In this document: one piece after another, positions 59,001 to 64,000 of the stretch
Layout: each line of letters begins with the position of its first letter
Numbering within the stretch: the stretch's first letter is position 1
DNA from: Brachycybe producta
Taxonomy: Eukaryota > Arthropoda > Diplopoda > Playtdesmida > Andrognathidae
Direction: 5' to 3'
NCBI GenBank assembly: GCA_036925085.1
Contig: JAUPFP010000004.1
Coordinates: 3,300,001-3,364,000 of the forward strand
Length of the DNA stretch: 64,000 nt
Translations under genes and position numbers: made by a program
The notes under the pieces: generated by a model
The model's input: the letters and a program-made list of their open reading frames with translations, nothing else
Databases searched by the model: none
What the model was told of the DNA's origin: nothing

Positions 59001-62000
59001 TAGGTTTTGTGCAAAAGGATGCAACATAGCTAAATCACATAGCCTTTATTTTCTAAAATGACATCACAACATGTTTGCAATTTTCTACCAATAAACAAAT
59101 TATGCAATGGTAGTATTGATATTGAGGTTGAGCAAAAAAATGTCAAGGATTAAAAACATTTTATAAAAAATTGGTTTCAATTATCAAAGAATTTGATTGC
59201 CAATCTGTTTATTCCAGTAATTTTGGTGCATTTCAATACAAATGATTGTATTTGCAAAATGTTAGTTTTATTTTGTTGCAGAATATATCTTTTTTTTTAG
59301 GATTTTATATTTCTATTCTTGTTTCTGGAGTGCGTCCTATTTCGTGCAAAACATCATGGCAGCTATAATAGATAAATAACCCTGAGCAAAAGTTGGTAAA
59401 AGATGAAATTGGGGGTTAAACTAAACTGAAGGAAAAGTTTAGTTTCAGGCCTAAAGGGGAAAAAAAGAAATAGATTTTTAAAAAGAAGGGGGAGGTACTG
59501 AAAAAGGTCAGACTTGTGAGTCAAACATGAGAGCTAGCAACTTTCAACTAGAAAATGGAGAAAGATAGGAGGCTAGTAAGTCTTTACTAGACAATAGTAA
59601 AAGAAACCATTAGTTTTGTTGAGGTGCAAAACCGGTTTTGCGTCATGCATATTGGTCAAAATCTCAATCTACCTTTTTCTCTCCCTCTCTCTCGCTGACT
59701 AGAGATAAGACTTGAAAAACCGGTTTTTACAAAATAAGAAGGGGTGGAGGGGGAAAGACTGAAGCATACAACCTGAGTTTTACAATTTAGGAGGATGAAA
59801 AAAATTAAAGTGGGTGGTGTATAGTTAAGAAAAGGGGGGTGCAGGTGTGTGTCAGGTTTAACAATACACACACATATACAGGTAGAATTGCTATACACAA
59901 ATTATATAGCTTTAGGACATAAGAGTAGTGAGGGAGGGAGAGTGTGGTGGTTTCCAGGTAACAACAGCACGAGACCAAAAGCCTAAAAGGGGATTTCTAC
60001 TTTTTTGTCTACAGGTAGAGCTTTATATGTATGTGTGTGCTGTATTCTGGTGAACTCTGTGTAATTCTGACTTCTTGTGATTGGTGGACCCCAGAGGGGA
60101 GAAAAATAATTTTACTTTTTATGTACCTTTTGTGTACCCTGGAAATGGGGGTAAAGTCAGGTTAGACTTTTTTAAACAGGTTTTTACTATGCTGTGTTCG
60201 TATTGAGTTTTACATGACTCAAGAGACTTGAAAGATTTCTTTTTTTTATGTACAATTTGTCTCTATAGTTACTACAGAAATTTGGCGCGTAATTTTTTTA
60301 TGTATCTCTTTTTTAGTCAAGTGTGGTGATAAATGTTACATTAAAAAATGAAGACAAATGTCATCAAGAACTTTTTTTTACATGACTTGATACATGACAC
60401 ACATTAAGATTGTTTTGTCACAGTTTTAAAAAGTGTGAAGAAGTTTTTCTTTTAAGAAAATTGTGAACAACAAGAAGGAATTACAATTTTGTCATTTGTA
60501 TTTATGTCATCTATATTTGAATAATTATCAACATCATTCATCATCATGATACCTGAATTGGAAAGTGTTTCTTATCAGGTTTGTAAGGTAAGCAAAACTA
60601 AAAACACCATCTTCTATCTCCATTATCTTCTTTGTTTTCTTTGGCAAACCTGACTTTTCCATTATTTGCCAACATTAAACTGTTAGTGCAAATGGATTAG
60701 ATACAAAAGTAAAGCCATTAAATGATGACATTTTGAATTATATGGTTTTGTTTACAATAGAAACTCATAAACCATAATGTTTATAGCAAAATTTAATGGT
60801 TATTGGTGAAGTGCACTGACTTAGATAAACATGCGTCCCACTGTGAACAAAACGCATCAACTGTTGGTATCAACTTGCATGTAGTGCATCAGTGGGAACA
60901 CTGGGGATGTTTTCTAACTTATAAACACCTGATGTACAACCTTTAAACTTTTTACAAATAATTGGAGTTGTGCATGCTTGTGACACACATGCTTTCGTTA
61001 GTGAAGTGTTTGTCAGTGGCATACAACTGGAGACAGTTCATACTTTACTGATACATGTTGTTTACCACATAATACACAATTTGATGGAGTTTAGTAAGTG
61101 CTGACATGAGCAATGAGCATTTTAGGACCATCTTCTGACAGTTTACATGTAGATTTTATTACATTATATAAACATATATTACTGAGAGCTTATAGTAAGC
61201 TTTTCAGCAATAAATAAACATGTTGTCCTTATGGAAATCAACCTAAAAGCTGTTGTTTTTATATTTACAAATGTTATTGATTTGTTTTTTTTGTCCATTT
61301 TTCAGTTGATAATTTTTGTTTGATGGATAGTTTAGGTGAAAACCGTGGGAAAATAAATATATTAATGAAGGTGGATAACAGCTGCAAAATAAACTTTAAT
61401 CATCGTTGATTGTGTGGCTTGCATTCAAAGTCATCATCACCATAACGAGTAGTCGTCCATTCTCCCCTTTTCTCTATTGTTTAGGATGTTATATCTAAAA
61501 CTGAAAGTGTACTGTGAGAATTGTTGTTGAGCTGAATTGTTTTTCATATAATCCAATGCTTTTTGCCATTAGTCAATGACTTAGTTTATTGTTTGAATTA
61601 TTCATGCTAAATACATTAATGCCCATTGTGTGTCTCCAATGGGATCTAAAGAAAGAATGATGATGATGAGCAGTCATCTGTAGAGAGTTTTTACTGAGAG
61701 TTAACTGTCCAAATTATTATTGACAGGTGACACTTGTGCATGATTGTAAACTTTCTGAACTAAAACTCTTCAGGAAGGAACCACCACCACCGTATATTAA
61801 TATGTTGACTAGAAAATTAAAATAACTTTTAAATTTGATGAACAACAAATTTTCAATATTAGTAAAACCGTCGTGCAACTTGCACGAAAGGAAAGGGACT
61901 ATAATAACTCAAGCAAAGAATTGTAGGCGTCTAACATGGCTTCTAATACTAATATGCACCGTGTTTAGACGGCATAATTGTTCTCCTATACAGTAAAGTG

Positions 62001-62045
62001 CAAAGAAAACCTCAGTCGTTGCTTCATTATTTTTCCTTTAATGAG

Positions 62046-62320
62046 TTAGGCCCGTAGCAAATTAGGCAACAAAATGAGCTTGTAACCAGCAACAGTCCCC
62101 AGAGACTGTTGCTGGTGATGCTACACTAGCGCCACCACTGCAGTTGCAGGCACCAAAATGGTAGCTTGCAACAGTAGCAGGTGGATGTTGCCTCTGCTCA
62201 GTATAGTGAGCAGAGGGAACAAGCAGCCATTGTGTGCCAGCAACTACTTTCTTGTCACGTGATCATAATTCGGTTGCTGGTTGCTCGCTCGTTTGGTTCC
62301 CTAATTTGCGCCCGGCCTTA
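62046..62320. mobile_element. MITE with about 50-bp terminal repeats and a TTA target duplication (PIF/Harbinger-like)
   Basis: Left TTA then ggcccgtagcaaattagg, aaccagcaac; right gttgctggttgctcgctcg, ctaatttgcgcccggcc then TTA, an inverted match with few differences. The interior contains a second hairpin (cagcaacagtccccagagac then tgttgctg). TTA-type 3-bp duplications are characteristic of PIF/Harbinger elements. No transposase is present, so it is non-autonomous. Confidence 0.8.
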
Positions 62321-64000
62321 TATTCATTTTCTAATGAAAACGTATGGAGGGGACTTTTTTTCTTGTGTCTTCCAGTAGTTTGAAATCTTCCTATGCTTAT
62401 TAATAGTGGATGGTTTAAATTTTAAAACACTTAGAAACAACTGTTTTTTTTTCTTACTTCGTCTTCTTCATTTCAATTAGTAAAAAATAACTATTTCTTC
62501 CATAATTATATTTTTTTTTTAAAAAATCATAGTTTCCTTGATGATGTCATGTTGAACTTTCAGCATGTTTTTTTCCATCAAATTTGTATTAAAAAACGTC
62601 ATGGTAGATTTTCTTTTTTTTTAAATTGCAATTGCACTACTTACTGAGCCAGCAGCATACGTATACATGTATAAGCTAACAAACAATGGCTTTTTATACA
62701 TGGCTATAAAAGGATTATATCTACATCTAATCAAAAAAAATTTAAAAAAATCATTGGCTAGAAATTTTACTTGGCTAAATTTTAAAAACGTGTTACCTAG
62801 CGTTGATTATACCTAAATATAAAAAGCTAAGCCTAATTTAGCATCACGTTTTCTTTTTAAACTATAGGCTTATAACAAGTCATTGACTTCATCTGTTTTG
62901 TGTTGTACTTTGTGAATAACGTAAACAATTAAACGTTTACATAAGAAGTTTCTTTTCTGTTTTTTGTTCTTTTAGGAAAAAGTAGTTCAATTATTTTTTT
63001 TTCCTTAAAAAGTGAGGAAAAAGTAGTGGGTTTATATACAATTTTTTTTCGTACACCTGCACGACCAACTACATCTAATGAAATTTGTTAGGGTGGAGTA
63101 CTTTGTACTTTTTCTCACAAAGCCACTTGTTATTAACTTATTAAAATTAAAAACTTTTGTCATTCGGAAAAGATAGTATTAGATGAAGTAGTGAAGTAGG
63201 CCTGCAATAAAAATAAGAGATTTCTGCAAAGTCTGCTTCATTATTTTTATCACTTATACTCAAATTGTATATTTTATACTACTAATGTAAACAAAAATTG
63301 CTGCTGCATTTATTTCTAAATGTTATAAAGTTACGAACTTATGACACAGTGACACTCACTGGCGGGGAGCAGTAGAAACAGTTTGCAGCAACAGTTTTGT
63401 AAGTTTCCCGATTAATGAATAATAATTTTATATTAATTAGTAAGGCAACAATAAAAATGCATTTTCAGTTTAAAAAACAAACTTTGAGGGCACTCGCCCC
63501 CCTTTCAAAAGCAAAATTTCGTATTTTAAAAGAAAATAAAGTGTATGGATTACAAAAACCTAGCTACGAAACTGGTGACACTCGACTGCTATATATATAT
63601 CACTGCTAACCAAACTTGACATAACAGTCGAGTGTTATAGAAATTGATTATTATATTCCACGGAAAAGGAATTTATTATGTGAAATAAATTTACCATATA
63701 GCTTTATTATATGTGTGTGTGGGTCTAATCATAAAATCAAATTAACTTATATCTATTCTATTCACGGTTATACATTGTTTGTTCGCATATAAGTTTACTA
63801 TCATGTATTGTTTTTGTTATTTTCTTGGTTTCTAAAGTTCCGACCAGATTTACACCAAGGACAATATATGTGTTTTAATTAACATATTTTATGTGTATAG
63901 TTCTCTGTGGTCATTGGTCAATGTTTTCACCCTAGGATACTATTCAAAGACCTGTTTTCTTTTTGATCTATGACTGTAATAATTTTGGACTGGACACTTG

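Larger units (their letters stand above)
51988..64000 (+). other. Long first coding intron of the USP53/54-like gene (or intergenic)
   Basis: Apart from the repeats and the GC-rich island listed separately, about 12 kb show no recognisable exon on either strand. Minus-strand open frames such as 57845-58084 and 59656-59898 have no recognisable domain. Confidence 0.5.

Noticed and set aside
62181..62378. 65-cod­on plus-strand open frame
   Set aside because: Lies mostly within the Harbinger-like MITE at 62046-62320.

Overview
This window is nuclear DNA from an animal, most likely an invertebrate. Every confident gene is split by GT-AG (occasionally GC-AG) introns, genes lie on both strands without operon spacing, and the products are animal proteins. 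The sequence is AT-rich, most introns are short (often 60-150 bp), and small inverted-repeat transposons are abundant. I cannot name the species: a tunicate or another invertebrate would fit, but nothing seen decides it. No prokaryotic, viral or CRISPR features were found.

Layout. Bases 1-5.4 kb are intergenic and hold microsatellites, two inverted-repeat elements and the tail of a dead LINE. TMEM243 (minus, 5658-7018, 6 coding exons, 115 aa) lies head-to-head with a UBE2D ubiquitin-conjugating enzyme gene (plus, 8371-11499, 6 exons, 147 aa). The roughly 1.35 kb between them carries perfect TGACGTCA (CRE/ATF) sites. A repeat-dense stretch at 13.9-15.5 kb holds five different foldback or tandem structures. 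WDFY3/ALFY (minus, 16108-36156) is reconstructed completely: 61 coding exons and 3607 codons, with every exon phase consistent, from the N-terminal ATG to the FYVE finger. About 2.2 kb away and divergent from it is a PAF-acetylhydrolase-type phospholipase A2 gene (plus, about 38376-41859, 10 exons). It is followed on the same strand by an uncharacterised multi-pass membrane protein gene (43224-45347, 8 exons, 414 aa). The last gene is only entered: the first coding exon (51844-51987) of a USP53/USP54-type ubiquitin-protease-fold protein. No later exon of it was recognised in the remaining 12 kb, so a very long intron is implied.

Functional links are modest. UBE2D (ubiquitin transfer), the USP53/54-like gene (ubiquitin-protease fold) and WDFY3 (adaptor for selective autophagy of ubiquitinated aggregates) belong to related protein-quality pathways, but nothing suggests a physical gene cluster.

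The most useful non-gene observations are a set of MITE-like families whose copies account for several of the unusually long introns, two well-supported GC-AG introns plus a probable third, a LIR-like motif retained in WDFY3, and a small GC-rich island near 54 kb that I cannot assign.
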